Origin: GW2011-AR15 sp964512765
GTDB lineage: Archaea; Nanobdellota; Nanobdellia; Woesearchaeales; GW2011-AR15
DNA: 27,375 nucleotides
Reading direction: 5' to 3'
NCBI GenBank assembly: GCA_964512765.1
Contig: CAZEKF010000017.1
Location: forward strand, 1 to 27,375
Shown here: piece by piece, positions 1 to 7,690 of the stretch
Position numbering within the stretch: position 1 is the stretch's first letter
Layout of the letters: each line of letters opens with the position of its first letter
Notes under the pieces: generated by a model
What the model was told of the DNA's origin: nothing
Database searches by the model: none
Seen by the model: the letters and a program-made list of their open reading frames with translations, nothing else
Program-made: the position numbers and the translations under genes

Positions 1-24
1 GCAGAGTAGCGAAGCGGAAGGGGA

Positions 25-1905
25 TTATAAGGGGTGTCCCCTTATTTCATTTTTATACCATCTATGTAAGTCACCTTCTTTAGCTCCTTTTCTTTCAAAC
101 ATTTTTTCTCCTATAACAGACTGGCCTTTATAGTCTTGCACGTCTTTAACAGTAGGTTCGTAACTTATCCAAACAAAATCATCTTTGGCAGGTAATGCAG
201 AGATATTACTTTCTGCTTCATTTTCTGGATAATTAATCGTAAGATTTTGACCCACATACATGTTTAAAGCATCTTTTGCTTCTATCATTGGATAATGCTC
301 AAGATCATCAAAATCACCTTCTTCTACTCTTCTTATTTCAACATCAACATGTGAATGACCAAATCGATCTTGAAGATGAGCCAAACAATCATGCAATTTC
401 CAGTACGCAATTTCTCTTAATCCAGGAGCAGGTTCAATAATTCGCATTACAATTTTTTTAATACCTTTTTCCTGAGCAATGGTATATAATTGTTCCAATG
501 CTACAACAGATTTATCACCCATAAACGCACCAATGTCATTATAAATTACAGTATCACGTTCTCCTAATATCTCTGTAAAATTATCTGATATAAAATATTC
601 ATGAATAAACTGACGATAGTCAGAAGTATCTTGATAATCAAGTGATTTCATGACAATTGCAGTTACAAGATCTGTGTACCAAAATTTGCTATTTTTCATT
701 CTGTAAAACGGAAGTGGTCTTCCAAATTGAGCCCTGTGTGCAAGATCTTCTTTTATATACTCTTGTAAGAAAGATTCAATTGACTCTCTTTCAAGTCTAG
801 CTTGATCTAATACAAAGTTTTGCATTACTACTGTTGCTAAATCAGAGTATTTAAGACCTAGGACATAAATATTTTTTAACTCTTCAACAGTTTTTGAAAA
901 ATGTTGAGGTGCATACTTACTAAGTTCTTTTACGTCATCACAAAATGCTTTAAACGGATCTCTTTGCCAAGAATGTTCCCACTCGGCACTTTCAAATACT
1001 TCAAAGTAAGAGTTATTAAAACACTCTATTTCTTCAATATTGATATGTTCCTTATTCTCTAATATTTTTAAAAGAGTATCTAAATAGTAATCAATTACTG
1101 TTTCACCTGGCCAGTTTTGACCACATATTCTTGAAAGAGTGTTTAAAGTAGATTCATACATACTTCTTTTATTATCTTCATAAAACTCGAACTCAGTTAA
1201 TCGTGTAAAAATCTCAGCAATTTTTTGAAATTGAGTGGATATCTCATCAACAGGTGCAGCTCCTGAGCAATAATATCCTTGACAGAACTGAAATGCAATG
1301 TCAAGCATGAAAATTGGCCAATCTGAAGAGTCATACAACTTAACTTTATGTTCATTTAATCTTGTATCACTTCTTACATACGTGCGTTCATTTGAATCTA
1401 AAGTTGATACTACGCCTGCCCACCAAGCATTGGAACCTATGGCAACATATTGTTGCAGTAGATCAAAATTAATTTGACCATCATAGGTCTTTGATACCTG
1501 TCTTATCACAAAGTCAGCTATCCAAAACTTACTTTTATGAATTAATTCATCTATATGTCTGCTTCTACGTTCAACTGTTTCATAAATTCCACTAACAAAA
1601 TTAGATTCAACATACTCTACTCCAATTTGGTGGTTAAGATGTTGTATAAATAGGCGTAATTGTTGTAGGTCTTGACCAAAAACATCCTCCAAAACAAAAT
1701 AATTTTGTCTCACAAACAGTGAATGAGTAATTTCTGGATCTTGTTCATGTATTAATTGAACTTGTCTTAAAAAATCATCAAGAAACTTAGGATCTGGGGA
1801 TCTTTCCAAGTCACTAAACTGTGTAAGCCATTTTTCCTTAAATTCATCTTCTTCAGTATTGTCTATCAAAAACTGATTAATATCATAGGCATAATTAAGG
1901 TTCAT
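25..1905 (-). CDS. Large hypothetical protein, about 626 aa
   Basis: I do not recognise this protein. It is acidic, rich in aromatic residues, and has no evident signal peptide or membrane segment, so it is probably cytosolic. The frame can be extended to a GTG at 1950, but a TATA-like box (reverse strand of about 1926-1935) lies about 25 nt before the ATG at 1905. I therefore prefer the shorter protein beginning MNLNYAYDINQF, probably from a leaderless transcript. It is divergent from the Gins51 gene at 2038, so the roughly 130 bp between them holds two back-to-back promoters. The last codons overlap a short GC-rich hairpin at 27-45. No catalytic motif was identified, and length alone does not suggest a family. 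Confidence 0.75.
   Translation of the reverse strand: MNLNYAYDINQFLIDNTEEDEFKEKWLTQFSDLERSPDPKFLDDFLRQVQLIHEQDPEITHSLFVRQNYFVLEDVFGQDLQQLRLFIQHLNHQIGVEYVESNFVSGIYETVERRSRHIDELIHKSKFWIADFVIRQVSKTYDGQINFDLLQQYVAIGSNAWWAGVVSTLDSNERTYVRSDTRLNEHKVKLYDSSDWPIFMLDIAFQFCQGYYCSGAAPVDEISTQFQKIAEIFTRLTEFEFYEDNKRSMYESTLNTLSRICGQNWPGETVIDYYLDTLLKILENKEHINIEEIECFNNSYFEVFESAEWEHSWQRDPFKAFCDDVKELSKYAPQHFSKTVEELKNIYVLGLKYSDLATVVMQNFVLDQARLERESIESFLQEYIKEDLAHRAQFGRPLPFYRMKNSKFWYTDLVTAIVMKSLDYQDTSDYRQFIHEYFISDNFTEILGERDTVIYNDIGAFMGDKSVVALEQLYTIAQEKGIKKIVMRIIEPAPGLREIAYWKLHDCLAHLQDRFGHSHVDVEIRRVEEGDFDDLEHYPMIEAKDALNMYVGQNLTINYPENEAESNISALPAKDDFVWISYEPTVKDVQDYKGQSVIGEKMFERKGAKEGDLHRWYKNEIRGHPL
27..45 (-). terminator. 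Short GC-rich hairpin at the 3' end of the first gene
   Basis: Positions 27-34 and 38-45 form a perfect 8-bp inverted repeat (ATAAGGGG / CCCCTTAT) with a 3-nt loop. It overlaps the stop codon of the minus-strand gene, so it would fold at the 3' end of that transcript. The downstream side lacks a U-tract, so a role in termination or 3'-end stability is only inferred. Confidence 0.3.
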
Positions 1906-2005
1906 AGTCTGAAAAGTTATAATCTTATTTTTAAATCTTGCTTTTATCACTACTAAAAAATACTAACTTAATTGTTTACAATATGGAAACAAATATAAAC
2001 CAATG

Positions 2006-2018
2006 TTTTAAATATTTA
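2006..2018 (+). promoter_or_regulatory. TATA box for gins51
   Basis: An A/T-only element (TTTTAAATATTTA) is centred about 27 nt upstream of the ATG at 2038. This is the spacing expected for an archaeal TATA box driving a leaderless mRNA. No Shine-Dalgarno sequence lies between it and the start. Confidence 0.5.
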
Positions 2019-2037
2019 TTTTGCTTTTATAATATTC

Positions 2038-2685
2038 ATGGGGGAGACATCTACAATTACTTTTGAGAGTTTGTACAATCTTGTTAGGAATGAGAAAACT
2101 AATGAAGAAATTCAGGAGATAAATCCTGAAACATACAAACAATTAGTTGATTATCTAAAGAACAAAATCCAGATATATAAAGAAGCTAAAGCTAAGAATC
2201 TTAAAGATACTGAACAAATTAAAACTCAGATAGTTAGTGCAAGAAAGTTAATAAAAGAGTTTTATGAACGAAGAGAGCGTAAAATATTACACTTGGCTAT
2301 AAATAAAAGTAGAACTAAACAAGCTGATGATTCTCGATTGTTAGATCGTGAAAAACCAATTTTGAATGAAACTACAGAAATACTTGATAAATATAGAAAA
2401 GATATTCTTTTGAGCTTAGTGAATGCAAAACTTCCTTATGAAAGAGAAGAAGCAGTTAAAACAGAAGAAACTAAACCAGAACAAGTAGAAGAAGAAACAC
2501 CTAAAGAAACTATTTCTGAGAAAACAGTAGAAACAGTAAAACTAAAATTCACTGGCTCAGTGCCTAAATTTCTTGGTAAAGAAATGGAAGTTTACGGACC
2601 CTTTGAACCTGGTGATGAGATAACAATAGACAAAGATATTGCTAACATCTTAATTAAGAATGAAAAAGCAGTTGAGATTGATTAA
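2038..2685 (+). CDS. gins51: Archaeal GINS subunit Gins51
   Basis: This is a subunit of the archaeal GINS complex, which joins MCM helicase and a Cdc45/RecJ-like protein at the replication fork. Residues 1-135 are helical and correspond to the GINS A-domain, with a central segment KLIKEFYERRERKI. A Glu/Lys/Thr-rich linker (about 138-165) follows. The C-terminal B-domain (about 168-215) has the diagnostic pattern VPKFLGKEMEVYGPFEPGD followed by a short hydrophobic strand and a final KAVEID. The A-then-B order is typical of Gins51 (Sld5/Psf1 type), not Gins23. The gene converges on the eL42 gene and their ends overlap by a few bases; a replication gene beside an eL42 gene is a familiar archaeal neighbourhood. 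Its 215 aa fit the family. A TATA box sits about 27 nt upstream, with no leader. Confidence 0.85.
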   Translation: MGETSTITFESLYNLVRNEKTNEEIQEINPETYKQLVDYLKNKIQIYKEAKAKNLKDTEQIKTQIVSARKLIKEFYERRERKILHLAINKSRTKQADDSRLLDREKPILNETTEILDKYRKDILLSLVNAKLPYEREEAVKTEETKPEQVEEETPKETISEKTVETVKLKFTGSVPKFLGKEMEVYGPFEPGDEITIDKDIANILIKNEKAVEID

Positions 2686-2990
2686 ACAACTTCTAATCTT
2701 TTAGATCTAAAACCTTTTTTTTGCAAATGTGATTTTTTACATTCACTGCATTGATATCTAAGGTCTGATTTTTTTGTTGCTTTTTTACCAGTCATTTTAA
2801 ATTTAGTAACTGCAGGTTTAGAATATCTTCCTAAATTACCGTATCCACGCGCTTTTCCTCTTTGTCTAGCTCTTACTTTAGAACCGTATGTTAATGAACT
2901 TGACTGGCCTTTTTTAACCTGGAATATCTTATGTTCAGTGTGTTTTTTACAGCTCGGACAATAAGTTCTTCTAGATTTTGGTAATTTCAT
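2682..2990 (-). CDS. rpl44e: Large ribosomal subunit protein eL42 (L44e)
   Basis: This is an archaeal/eukaryotic ribosomal protein of the 50S subunit near the E site. It binds one zinc ion through four cysteines, visible here as C11-x2-C14 near the N-terminus and C81-x2-C84 near the C-terminus. The central region is strongly basic and glycine-rich (RARQRGKARGYGNLG), as expected for rRNA contact. The N-terminal segment KLPKSRRTYCPSC and the C-terminal HLQKKGFRSKRLE match the family well, and 102 aa is close to the usual length. It converges on gins51 with a few bases of overlap between the stop regions. Confidence 0.95.
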   Translation of the reverse strand: MKLPKSRRTYCPSCKKHTEHKIFQVKKGQSSSLTYGSKVRARQRGKARGYGNLGRYSKPAVTKFKMTGKKATKKSDLRYQCSECKKSHLQKKGFRSKRLEVV

Positions 2991-3049
2991 GCTACTTTGG
3001 AAAAAAGAATAGTATAAAAAGATTTCTAATAGAGATAAATAAAAAAACT

Positions 3050-3319
3050 CTATTTACCCAGTTTATTATAAACCCAGGCAAATATGTATCCAGCTATGAA
3101 AAAGTCCAAAAAGCCCCATAACATGCCCATAACAATGCCTCTTAATGTTGCATCATATCCAAGGTATATTGAACTTATTAAATGTACTATTGGAGTTCCC
3201 CAACCAAAATATTTGGATACTAAGGCTAAAAATAAGAGATATAGTGCGATAACTGCTCCTAATGCTAACCCGACTCGTTGACCATTTAATGCTTGTTTTT
3301 TTGACTTGCGTTTTGCCAT
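3050..3319 (-). CDS. Small membrane protein, holin-like archaeal family
   Basis: This 89-aa protein has a basic cytosolic N-terminus (AKRKSKKQ), then hydrophobic helices at about 15-36 and 60-83 with a weaker amphipathic segment around 42-55. The pattern GTPIVHLISSIYLGYDATL followed by GMLWGFLDFFIAGYIFAW resembles small archaeal and bacterial proteins that databases often label bacteriophage holin-like. No phage genes lie nearby, so lysis is unlikely and a housekeeping membrane role is more plausible. Function is unknown. It starts at an ATG with no strong Shine-Dalgarno sequence. Confidence 0.75.
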   Translation of the reverse strand: MAKRKSKKQALNGQRVGLALGAVIALYLLFLALVSKYFGWGTPIVHLISSIYLGYDATLRGIVMGMLWGFLDFFIAGYIFAWVYNKLGK

Positions 3320-3399
3320 TTTAGTAAAATATAGAGAATTTTGACTATAAATATGTTTGTAAATTATTAAACTACTATGAAGTAGTAAAAAGCGAAAGA

Positions 3400-3408
3400 T
3401 TTATATAC
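3400..3408 (+). promoter_or_regulatory. TATA box for the 3431 gene
   Basis: TTTATATAC is centred about 27 nt upstream of the ATG at 3431, which suggests a leaderless transcript. A short inverted repeat (ACTACT/AGTAGT, 3371-3386) lies just upstream and might be an operator, but it is too short to be sure. Confidence 0.5.
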
Positions 3409-3430
3409 TCTAACTTTATTTACTACTGTT

Positions 3431-3760
3431 ATGTCAAAACAAATTTCAGTTAAGTCAATGCGTACAAAAGGCTCAAATTTAAATTCAATGTATGAGGAAG
3501 CTCATAAATACTTAAAAAATGTAGGGTTTAATAAAACACCTTTAGTTGCGGTAACAGATAAAAACCAAGTATTCAGATGCTTTTTATTTGAGCAGGCTGA
3601 TGAAAAAGTTATTCTAGAATATAAAATAGATAGTGTTGAAGAAGTTCTTAAACTGATATTTGAACCTTTAGAAATTAAGTTTGTTTATGACATTTTGTTA
3701 TTAAGATTCACACAAATTGCTAAAGAAAAACACAACAAAGTCTTTGTTTATAATAGTTAA
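3431..3760 (+). CDS. Hypothetical protein, 109 aa
   Basis: I do not recognise this protein. It reads as a small soluble alpha/beta protein with alternating hydrophobic strands (TPLVAVT, VFRCFLFE, KVILEYKID) followed by helices, and it has no membrane segment. A good TATA box 27 nt before the start, with no leader, supports expression. It converges on the uL11 gene with only 8 bases between the stops. Confidence 0.65.
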   Translation: MSKQISVKSMRTKGSNLNSMYEEAHKYLKNVGFNKTPLVAVTDKNQVFRCFLFEQADEKVILEYKIDSVEEVLKLIFEPLEIKFVYDILLLRFTQIAKEKHNKVFVYNS

Positions 3761-3768
3761 TATTAGAA

Positions 3769-4521
3769 TTAATCTTCTTTTTTCTCTTCAGCAGCTGCTT
3801 CAGCAGATTGTTCACCTTCTTCTTTCTTTTCTTCAGGCATTACTTCGTTAATAATCTGCATTGGTAGCTCTGCTTCAACCATTAAAGCAACAACTTCTTT
3901 TCTTTCTTTATCTTGATTTGCATCTCTTATTTCATTAGCTTTTGCTAAGAACTCATCTCTTTTCTCTTCCATTTCTTTCTGCATTCTGATTCTTTCTTCT
4001 TCTTGTGCTTTTAATTCTTCAGCACTTAGTTCAGTTTTACCTGATTTAATCTTTTCATCAAAACTGCCTGTTTCAAGTACTTTTAAAAATTCAGGCACAG
4101 ATTTACCTTCAACTTTAATACCCATACTTTGGCAAGTTCCCAATACTTCTCGGACACGCATGATAGGATCTTTTCCTAATAAAGCGTCTTCTTTCATTTT
4201 AGCTACTTTAATGATTTGTTCCATTTTAAGGTCTGCAACATAGTCAGCGTTTGGGTTACCTGATCCTTTGTCAACACCTGCTTCTTTAATCAATAATTGT
4301 GACGCAGGCGGTGTACCAATAGAAATAGTGTATGATTTTGAATCAGTATCAATACTTACTTTTACAGGTACTTGCATTCCTTTAAAATCTTGAGTTTTTT
4401 TGTTAATGTCTGCAACAACTTCGCCAATGTTAACACCCATAGGTCCAAGAGCTGGGCCAAGAGGAGGCGCAGCTGTAGCTTTACCGCCTTCAATTAACAC
4501 TTCAACAACTTCAGTAGCCAT
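3769..4521 (-). CDS. rpl11: Large ribosomal subunit protein uL11 with long acidic C-terminal extension
   Basis: This protein binds the GTPase-associated centre of 23S rRNA at the base of the stalk. The N-terminal domain (about 1-70) carries the hallmark EGGKATAAPPLGPALGPMG segment. The RNA-binding domain (about 71-150) contains KEAGVDKGSGNPN and a VLGTCQSMGI helix. Archaeal uL11 is normally about 160 aa, but this one is 250. The extra residues (about 165-250) form a charged, probably helical stretch, then a segment VVALMVEAELPMQIINEVMP, and end in a Glu/Lys/Ala tail that recalls the hinge and acidic tail of stalk P-proteins. Divergent promoters separate it from zpr1; a TATA box lies at about 4541-4556. 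The usual partners uL1, uL10 and P1 are not adjacent. Confidence 0.93.
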   Translation of the reverse strand: MATEVVEVLIEGGKATAAPPLGPALGPMGVNIGEVVADINKKTQDFKGMQVPVKVSIDTDSKSYTISIGTPPASQLLIKEAGVDKGSGNPNADYVADLKMEQIIKVAKMKEDALLGKDPIMRVREVLGTCQSMGIKVEGKSVPEFLKVLETGSFDEKIKSGKTELSAEELKAQEEERIRMQKEMEEKRDEFLAKANEIRDANQDKERKEVVALMVEAELPMQIINEVMPEEKKEEGEQSAEAAAEEKKED

Positions 4522-4601
4522 ATGCTTCTCTGAATTTAGACTTAGTTTAAAAAGTTTTTGTAAATCTAATAAAAAACTTTAAAAACTGACTACACTTTTT
4601 T

Positions 4602-5126
4602 ATGATCATGGCAGATGAGAAAGCTGATGTCATGGAAAAACAGCCATGTCCTATGTGTCGCAATAACACATTGACATTAAGGGAAGCAGCTCGGGAAGTA
4701 CCGTTTTTTGGTGTTTGTTACATATTTTCAATGGACTGTGGTTCATGTGATTATCACATGGCAGATGTTGAAGTTGAAGGTGACGGCAAACCTATTAAAC
4801 ATACATTAACAATAGAATCTGAAGAAGATCTTAACATTAGAGTTATTAAATCCAGTACAGCTACTATTAAAGTACCAAGATTGGTTGAGATTACCCCTGG
4901 GGCTATATCAAATGGTTACGTGACAAATGTTGAAGGTGTCTTGAACAGAATCAAAAAAGTTATAGAAACTCAGAAAGATGACGAAGATTCATCAGTAAGA
5001 AAAAAAGCTAAGAACCAGTTAAAAAAAATCCAAAGAGTGTTGTGGGGTCGTGAGAATATAGTTATAACACTTACAGATCCAAAAGGTAACTCTGCAATTG
5101 TTTCTGATAAAGTTAAGAAGGGATAG
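4602..5126 (+). CDS. zpr1: ZPR1-type zinc finger protein
   Basis: This is an archaeal single-module ZPR1 homologue; eukaryotic ZPR1 has two such modules and acts as a chaperone of elongation factor 1A. The zinc ribbon uses C16-x2-C19 and C46-x2-C49, with the characteristic TLREAAREVPFFGVCYIFSM between them. A beta-rich ZPR1 domain (about 52-125) follows, including RVIKSSTATIKVPRLVEITPG and a segment around GYVTNVEGVLNRI. The length of 174 aa fits archaeal members. A second ATG at 4608 is about 27 nt from the TATA box (about 4577-4586), so translation may begin there, two residues later. It is divergent from uL11, which fits a translation-linked role. Confidence 0.88.
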   Translation: MIMADEKADVMEKQPCPMCRNNTLTLREAAREVPFFGVCYIFSMDCGSCDYHMADVEVEGDGKPIKHTLTIESEEDLNIRVIKSSTATIKVPRLVEITPGAISNGYVTNVEGVLNRIKKVIETQKDDEDSSVRKKAKNQLKKIQRVLWGRENIVITLTDPKGNSAIVSDKVKKG

Positions 5127-5200
5127 ATTATATATTTTCCACTTCATAAATGTTTTTAAATAAAAATTTTAGTAAACATGGTTAAGGGTGATTTACAGAT

Positions 5201-5977
5201 ATGGCAATAGGGCTTATTGGGGGAACAGGGGTATATGATCCTAATCTTTTAGAAGATGTTGAACAAGTAGAAGTTGATACGCCTTATGGAAAACCTTCTG
5301 ATAAGCTTACAAAAGGTGTTCTGAAAGGTAAAAACGTGGTTATTTTGCCAAGGCACGGTAAAGATCATCAATTTAACCCAAGCAATGTACCATATCGAGC
5401 TAATATCTGGGCAATGAAAGAACTTGGTGTTACTAAACTAATTTCTGTTAGTGCAGTTGGTTCATTAAAAGAAAACATGAAACCAGGTGACTTTGTTTTC
5501 ACATCACAATTTATAGATAGAACTACTAAAAGAAACCAAACATTTTACGATAAAGGTAAAACATGTCATGTTTCAACTGCTGAACCGTTTTGCAGTGATT
5601 TACGACGAGTATTAACTAAGAAAGCAGAAGAGTTAAACCATGATCATCACAAAAACGGTTGTTGTGTTGTAATTGAAGGGCCAAGATTTTCAACAAAAGC
5701 AGAATCACATTTGTTCAGGTCATGGGACGCAGACATTATCAACATGACATTAGTGCCTGAAGTTGTTTTAGCTAAAGAAGCAGAGATCTGTTACGCTAAC
5801 ATTTCATGTGTGACTGATTATGATGTTTGGAAAGAGCATGAAGTTACTAATGAGATGGTTCTTCAAACAATGAAAAAAAACATTGACAAAGTACGTGAAT
5901 TGTTAATGAACATTATCCCAAATATTGAAGAAAAAGATTGTTCTTGTCATCATGTATTGAAAGATGCTATGATGTGA
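5201..5977 (+). CDS. mtnP: S-methyl-5'-thioadenosine phosphorylase
   Basis: This enzyme cleaves methylthioadenosine with phosphate to adenine and methylthioribose-1-phosphate, salvaging the by-product of polyamine synthesis. Visible family features are the phosphate loop GGTGVYD (7-13), RHG (51-53), NVPYRAN (62-68), SAVGSL (84-89), EGPRFSTKAES (159-169), the methionine-containing NMT (181-183) and VTDYDVW (204-210). The aspartates in the last motif favour an adenine substrate over guanine or hypoxanthine. A CSC triplet (247-249) matches the C-terminal CxC disulfide motif known in archaeal MTAP II enzymes. The leader contains GGGTGAT about 11 nt before the ATG, so this is one of the minority of leadered genes here. 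The length of 258 aa is typical. Confidence 0.93.
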   Translation: MAIGLIGGTGVYDPNLLEDVEQVEVDTPYGKPSDKLTKGVLKGKNVVILPRHGKDHQFNPSNVPYRANIWAMKELGVTKLISVSAVGSLKENMKPGDFVFTSQFIDRTTKRNQTFYDKGKTCHVSTAEPFCSDLRRVLTKKAEELNHDHHKNGCCVVIEGPRFSTKAESHLFRSWDADIINMTLVPEVVLAKEAEICYANISCVTDYDVWKEHEVTNEMVLQTMKKNIDKVRELLMNIIPNIEEKDCSCHHVLKDAMM

Positions 5978-6052
5978 ATTTTGTTATTTTAATTTCCTTT
6001 TTGAGAATTAGAATTTCAATATACTAATTACACATTATACTTTAAAATAGCC

Positions 6053-6081
6053 TATTAAACGAAATATTGCTTCGTTTAATA
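6053..6081. repeat. 11-bp perfect inverted repeat, probable terminator between convergent genes
   Basis: TATTAAACGAA (6053-6063) and TTCGTTTAATA (6071-6081) form a perfect 11-bp stem with a 7-nt loop. It lies in the roughly 140-bp gap between the convergent mtnP and 6118-6441 genes, where a bidirectional terminator is expected. The rest of the gap is AT-rich, with nothing else recognisable. Confidence 0.5.
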
Positions 6082-6117
6082 TATGTTAGTCGCAATTATT
6101 ACTCGGAAAACTTTTGC

Positions 6118-6441
6118 TTAATAAAAGATCTTAATATCAAATAATTGTTCAAATAATTCTCTTACTTGAGAATGATAATCTTTAGGAAAATCCACTTCTG
6201 TATTCAATAATTCGAATTTAAATACGTTCCCTTTATACGGTAAAACAATAGCTACAGGCAAATCGGCTCCATCATAAAATTCATTACCCATAAAAGGTGC
6301 AGGATGTGTTGGTTCTGGTTCATTCACATGAACATGCCCTGCTTTTAGTGTAACATAAAACCCTATACTTTCTAATTCAGAAACTAATAACTGCCTTTCT
6401 TCTGGTGTAATTAGAACACATTCATCTAGAACTTCAACCAT
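6118..6441 (-). CDS. Hypothetical protein, 107 aa
   Basis: I do not recognise this protein. It is acidic and soluble, with a helical start (TPEERQLLVSELESIGFYV), a His-rich strand (GHVHVNEPEPTHPAPF) and a C-terminal helix ending in FDIKIFY. The paired histidines could bind metal, but no family pattern is clear. It starts at an ATG, is convergent with mtnP, and is divergent from the NFACT-R gene. The gap from 6442 to 6607 contains no ORF of substance and no tRNA. Confidence 0.65.
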   Translation of the reverse strand: MVEVLDECVLITPEERQLLVSELESIGFYVTLKAGHVHVNEPEPTHPAPFMGNEFYDGADLPVAIVLPYKGNVFKFELLNTEVDFPKDYHSQVRELFEQLFDIKIFY

Positions 6442-6607
6442 AATTTAATAGGATAACTATTTTTTATTATTAAATTTTTCTATGGTGTCTTCTTCATAGT
6501 AGAAAAAGTTTTCTTCCGTTCCTCTCCGAAATCACCTTCGGCACTTTGTTTAACGCTGATGTTTAATGTGAAAAAATTTATTAAACACATCTCATTCTCA
6601 TGTGTAT

Positions 6608-7390
6608 ATGCGAATCACAATTGACTTTACAAAATCACTTGAACAAAACGCTTCTGAGTACTTTAACCAGGCTAAAAAGTCTAAAAAAAAGATTGAAGGT
6701 GCTAAAAAAGCATTGTCACATACTAAAATCAAACTGGATAAACTAGAACAAAATATTAAGAAAAAAGAATTGGAAGAAAAACAAAGACAACAAAAAGTAA
6801 TTAGGAAAAAAGCTTGGTATGAAAAGTTTAGATGGTTTTACACTTCTGAAAATATGTTATTTATTGCAGGTAGAGATGCAACAACTAACGAAATTATTAT
6901 TAAAAAACATACAGATAAAGAAGATTTAGTGTTTCATTCTGAGTTGCCTGCTAGTCCGTTTGGTGTTTTGAAAACAGAAAGTAAAAAACCAAGTGAAAAA
7001 TGTATTGAAGAATGCGCACAGTTTGTTGCTTGTTATTCAAAAGCATGGAAAACAGGTGTGACAGTTGCAGACATATTTTATGTTAACCCTGACCAAGTAT
7101 CTAAAGAAGCTCCTTCTGGTGAGTTTATTGGTAAAGGTTCTTTTATGATATATGGTAAAAAAACTATATTAACAACACATTTAAAACTGTTTATAGGTAA
7201 AATGGAAGATGGAAGAGTAATGTCAGGACCAGAAAGTGCTGTTAAAACACATTGTAAAGATTATGTTGAAATTATCCAAGGTAAAGATAAAACAAGTGCA
7301 ATTGCTAAAAAAATCAAAGCAAAACTTAATTCTGATGATCTTGATGATATAGTTAAAGTTATTCCGGTTGGTAGTAAATTAGGTCAATAA
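6608..7390 (+). CDS. Stand-alone NFACT-R (DUF814) RNA-binding protein
   Basis: This protein carries the NFACT-R domain of the RqcH/Rqc2/NEMF ribosome-quality-control factors. Residues about 5-70 form a charged coiled coil. The NFACT-R domain follows, with WYEKFRWFYTSENMLFIAGR, the DATTNEIIIKKH stretch, and an EDLVFHSELPASPFGVLK segment equivalent to the D-VFH-----SP signature. Full-length archaeal RqcH-like proteins are roughly 600 aa or more with N-terminal NFACT-N and HhH domains. This one is about 260 aa and has only the coiled coil and NFACT-R. The frame opens at a GTG at 6602, but the ATG at 6608 lies about 30 nt past a TATA-like AAATTTATTAAAC and is preferred. The YhbY gene follows after 33 bases in the same direction. 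Confidence 0.85.
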   Translation: MRITIDFTKSLEQNASEYFNQAKKSKKKIEGAKKALSHTKIKLDKLEQNIKKKELEEKQRQQKVIRKKAWYEKFRWFYTSENMLFIAGRDATTNEIIIKKHTDKEDLVFHSELPASPFGVLKTESKKPSEKCIEECAQFVACYSKAWKTGVTVADIFYVNPDQVSKEAPSGEFIGKGSFMIYGKKTILTTHLKLFIGKMEDGRVMSGPESAVKTHCKDYVEIIQGKDKTSAIAKKIKAKLNSDDLDDIVKVIPVGSKLGQ

Positions 7391-7423
7391 CCTTTTAAAC
7401 TCAATGTTGTTTCTTTTGAAGTT

Positions 7424-7690
7424 ATGGATTTACTTAAATTAAAACAAAAAGCTAAAAATCTACAGCCAATTCTGCGAATTGGCAAAAACGGAGTTAATGA
7501 TAATGTTATTAACGAAGTAAATAAGCTTCTTAAAAAACGAAACATAATCAAAATTAAGATACTAAACAATTGTCCAGTTGAAGATACAAATGAAATCATT
7601 GATGAGATTATTAATACATGCAATGCGGTCCTTGTCAGAAAAATTGGGAATACGTTCTCTATTTACAAAGAAAACAACAAAAAAAACTAG
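7424..7690 (+). CDS. YhbY/CRM-domain RNA-binding protein
   Basis: This is an 88-aa single CRM (CRS1-YhbY) domain protein, a family that binds pre-ribosomal particles or structured RNA. The fold is indicated by an N-terminal helix (LLKLKQKAKNLQP), the signature loop ILRIGKNGVND (about 16-26, equivalent to the GxxG loop), a helix with NEVNKLLKKRNIIKIKIL, and a C-terminal strand pair NAVLVRKIGNTFSIYKE. It lies downstream of the NFACT-R gene, probably in the same operon, so two RNA-binding proteins sit together. Its 3' end overlaps the frame of the next membrane protein. Confidence 0.85.
   Translation: MDLLKLKQKAKNLQPILRIGKNGVNDNVINEVNKLLKKRNIIKIKILNNCPVEDTNEIIDEIINTCNAVLVRKIGNTFSIYKENNKKN

Noticed and set aside
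3050..3319. Prophage holin indicating a provirus
   Set aside because: Flanking genes are replication and ribosomal housekeeping genes, and no other phage-like gene is near. The resemblance is to a membrane family name only.
6442..6607. Possible small RNA or riboswitch in the gap before the NFACT-R gene
   Set aside because: Only short weak hairpins (for example CCGAAATCACCTTCGG) are visible and there is no promoter-terminator pair around them.
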